From Acidiferrobacterales bacterium (GTDB taxonomy: Bacteria > Pseudomonadota > Gammaproteobacteria > Acidiferrobacterales > Sulfurifustaceae): a DNA stretch of 7,062 nucleotides. The position numbers and the translations under genes were made by a program. Location of the stretch: assembly GCA_015492195.1 (NCBI GenBank), contig WGFP01000167.1, forward strand, positions 1-7,062, in the 5' to 3' direction. Positions 5,253 to 7,062 of this stretch are shown piece after piece. The notes under the pieces are model-generated. The model was not told where the DNA came from. It did no database searches and was given only the letters and a program-made list of their open reading frames with translations. Each line of letters opens with the position of its first letter. Within the stretch, counting starts at the first letter, position 1.

Positions 5253-5684
5253 ATGCGTTACATTCTTTCAATACTTACCGCATTTTCCATAATGATCGGT
5301 ACGGTTATGGCAAGCGCGCCGGCTTATGCCGCCAACAAGAAGGTGGTACTGCAAATCAGTGACGGCAGCGGGCAAAAACAGACGTTGGTTTTGAACGTCG
5401 CAAATAACCTGTTGAAATACTACGGTCCCAACAACATTGATCTTGAAATCGTTGCTTTCGGCCCGGGCTTGCGGCTTCTTTTTGTCGACAATGCCAATAA
5501 ATACCGTATCGATAGTCTGGCCCAGACCGGTGTCCGGTTCTCCGCCTGCCAGAACACGACAAAGAAAATGACCAAAATTCTCGGTCACGCGCCTGAGTTG
5601 ACCAAAAACTCCGTGCCGGTGAAAGCGGGGGTTGCCCGAATCCTGGAGTTGACCGCTGCGGGGTACACCTTAATTCGTCCGTAG
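5253..5684 (+). CDS. Secreted (periplasmic) DsrE-family-like protein
   Basis: A 143-residue protein with a clear Sec signal peptide: a short basic start, a hydrophobic core (about 4-20) and a cleavage site AYA|AN after A26, leaving about 117 residues. The mature part has the alternating strand/helix pattern of the DsrE/DsrF fold: strand KKVVLQISDGSG, helix LVLNVANNLLKYY, strand IDLEIVAFGPGLRLLFVD, then FSACQNTTKKM carrying the only cysteine (C99), and the end VARILELTAAGYTLIRP. DsrE-family proteins act in sulfur transfer through such a cysteine or bind partners as oligomers; which applies here is unknown, and most are cytoplasmic, so export is notable. The domain matches residues 129-250 of the anti-sigma factor encoded divergently. 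The porin gene follows after 36 bases with no terminator, so the two form an operon. Confidence 0.82.
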   Translation: MRYILSILTAFSIMIGTVMASAPAYAANKKVVLQISDGSGQKQTLVLNVANNLLKYYGPNNIDLEIVAFGPGLRLLFVDNANKYRIDSLAQTGVRFSACQNTTKKMTKILGHAPELTKNSVPVKAGVARILELTAAGYTLIRP

Positions 5685-5720
5685 CTTAAATAAAAAAATA
5701 ATGTCTGATGGAGGATAAGC

Positions 5721-7062
5721 ATGAAGTCTTTAACAAAAACGACCACATTCGCCACGGTATGTTTGACGGCGTTGCTTACGTACACGTCCGGCGCCTATGC
5801 AGCCAACTGGCTGATGCTGCAAGGTACGGAGCCCGCCATGGCGGCACCGCGCGCCAAGGTGTGGGGTTTTATCCAGCCGGAATACCAATCAACCAGTGGA
5901 ACCAAGATTAAAGCCGGGGGATTTAGCGGTCAGAACGCCATCTTTAACCAGATCCGCCCTGATCTCAAAGCCAACGAGTCATTCAACGTCATTCGGGCGC
6001 GGATTGGCGTGCGCGGTCAGCCCATGCCGCTGGATTCCAGGGTGAACTATTTTTTCCTTGCTGAGTTCGGCAACAACGGCATCACCAATGAGGGCGGCGG
6101 AAGCACGAAGATCACCGATGCCAGTGTGACCTTGAGTCATATTCCAGGCGCACGGATCCGTATTGGTCAGTTTAAACATCCGGGCGGTGAGGAAGGTTTG
6201 CAGGCCATCCACGTGTTCGACTATATCAACTTCACCAATGTTACCAATCAGCTGACGCTTGAACGCTTTTTTGATCGGGACGGGATACCGGCTTGTACCA
6301 CCGCCCTGGGAGGCACAGCCGATCGTTGCGCCAATAAGCCGAACGGGCCGGTCAGCGCTTTCCGCGACGTCGGCGTGCAGATATTCGACGCCTTTGAGTC
6401 GGGTGACTGGGAGCACAGCTATGCCGTTATGTACGGCAACGGCAACGGCATTGCTCGCGGAGATAACGATGATAACAAGGACACCTACCTGTATTGGTCG
6501 TCGGAGCGTATATACGGCGGCAAGGGTCCCCGTCGTCAGGGCCTCAAAATATATGCCTGGAAACAGGACGGCAAACGTACGATTGTTACCGGCGGGACCG
6601 GTACCCAGAGCAACACAGACGGTTCGACAAGCACGGCGGGCACGTCGGGAGAGTTTAACCGCGACCGCAGCGGTGTAGGCGTGACTTTCCGGAAGGGTAA
6701 AATCCGCGCCGGCTTCGAGTACATCAAGGCCAAAGGCATGATTTTCAACTCAACGGACGGCGCTGCCGTCGCCGGCTCGTTGAACAACGCGGGGACGGCC
6801 TTTGCTACTTTTAACGTCCTGACCAACGAAGAGGCCGACGGTTTCTACGTGGATTTCGGCTATTACATCAGGCCGAATTGGACCATTGATATACGATATG
6901 ACGAGCTTAACCGTGGGACCAGGGTCGCTTCCAATGAACGCAAATTCGAGACCTTGACCGTCGGTACCCAGTATTTTTTCAACAAGAAAAGCCGGGTTTT
7001 GGTCAACTACGAGTTCCGTGACGCCGAAGCCCCGAATCTTGCATCAACAAGTACTCCTAATA
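5721..7062 (+). CDS. Outer-membrane porin, phosphate-selective porin O/P-like, 3'-truncated by the window
   Basis: The frame is open from the ATG at 5721 (GGAGG at 5710-5714, six bases away) through the window end, giving 447 residues without a stop. A signal peptide ends AYA|AN after A27. The mature part alternates short amphipathic strands rich in Tyr/Phe with polar turns: RARIGVRGQPMPLDSRVNYF, ARIRIGQFKHPGG, SYAVMYGNGNG, GLKIYAWKQDGK, IRAGFEYIKAKG, ADGFYVDFGYYIR, and LTVGTQYFFNKKSRVLVNYE. This pattern of long trimeric beta-barrels, especially the last motif near the C-terminus, fits the OprO/OprP family. Two cysteines, C192 and C203, flank a likely extracellular loop and could form a disulfide. 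Another loop (290-312) is Gly/Ser/Thr-rich. The real substrate is unknown; phosphate is only the family label. It probably depends on the promoter upstream of the dsrE-like gene. Confidence 0.8.
   Translation, partial: MKSLTKTTTFATVCLTALLTYTSGAYAANWLMLQGTEPAMAAPRAKVWGFIQPEYQSTSGTKIKAGGFSGQNAIFNQIRPDLKANESFNVIRARIGVRGQPMPLDSRVNYFFLAEFGNNGITNEGGGSTKITDASVTLSHIPGARIRIGQFKHPGGEEGLQAIHVFDYINFTNVTNQLTLERFFDRDGIPACTTALGGTADRCANKPNGPVSAFRDVGVQIFDAFESGDWEHSYAVMYGNGNGIARGDNDDNKDTYLYWSSERIYGGKGPRRQGLKIYAWKQDGKRTIVTGGTGTQSNTDGSTSTAGTSGEFNRDRSGVGVTFRKGKIRAGFEYIKAKGMIFNSTDGAAVAGSLNNAGTAFATFNVLTNEEADGFYVDFGYYIRPNWTIDIRYDELNRGTRVASNERKFETLTVGTQYFFNKKSRVLVNYEFRDAEAPNLASTSTPN

Noticed and set aside
5979..6416. 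145-codon minus-strand frame inside the porin gene
   Set aside because: It is antisense to a continuous porin frame with signal peptide and beta-barrel pattern and has no recognisable product.

Overview
The window looks like a chromosomal segment of a gammaproteobacterium. The cold-shock, ClpS and ClpA proteins closely resemble their Escherichia coli counterparts, and the block icd > / < cspD / clpS > clpA > is a known gammaproteobacterial arrangement in which cspD is transcribed away from clpS. A Gram-negative envelope is also implied by two secreted proteins with AYA|AN signal-peptidase sites and an outer-membrane porin. The species cannot be named from the sequence. A sulfur-metabolising lineage is conceivable because of the DsrE-family domains, but that is inference.

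Layout. Positions 1-306 hold the C-terminal end of NADP-dependent isocitrate dehydrogenase. An intrinsic terminator at about 354-379 serves the minus-strand cold-shock gene (412-621). A 321-bp divergent control region (622-942) separates that gene from clpS (943-1263), and clpA (1311-3551) follows. ClpS delivers N-degron substrates to ClpA, which unfolds them for ClpP. The infA and aat genes that often follow clpA in this group are not seen here.

The second half is an accessory module. On the minus strand an ECF-type sigma factor (4351-4908) and a single-pass membrane anti-sigma factor (3602-4354) overlap by ATGA and end at a compact terminator (3560-3577). The anti-sigma protein has an unusual build: a cytoplasmic RseA-like N-terminus, one transmembrane helix, and a DsrE-like domain predicted to lie in the periplasm. 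Diverging from it across a 344-bp intergenic region is a plus-strand pair: a secreted, stand-alone DsrE-like protein (5253-5684) whose sequence matches the anti-sigma C-terminal domain, and a phosphate-selective-porin-like outer-membrane protein (5721 to beyond the window edge).

Working model (inference): the periplasmic DsrE domain of the anti-sigma factor, with a conserved Ala-Cys-Asn-Asn-Thr motif, senses a sulfur, thiol or redox signal, or binds the soluble DsrE protein, and so controls release of the sigma factor. The divergent dsrE-like/porin operon would be the output. This sigma / anti-sigma-DsrE / secreted DsrE / porin set is the most novel part of the window.
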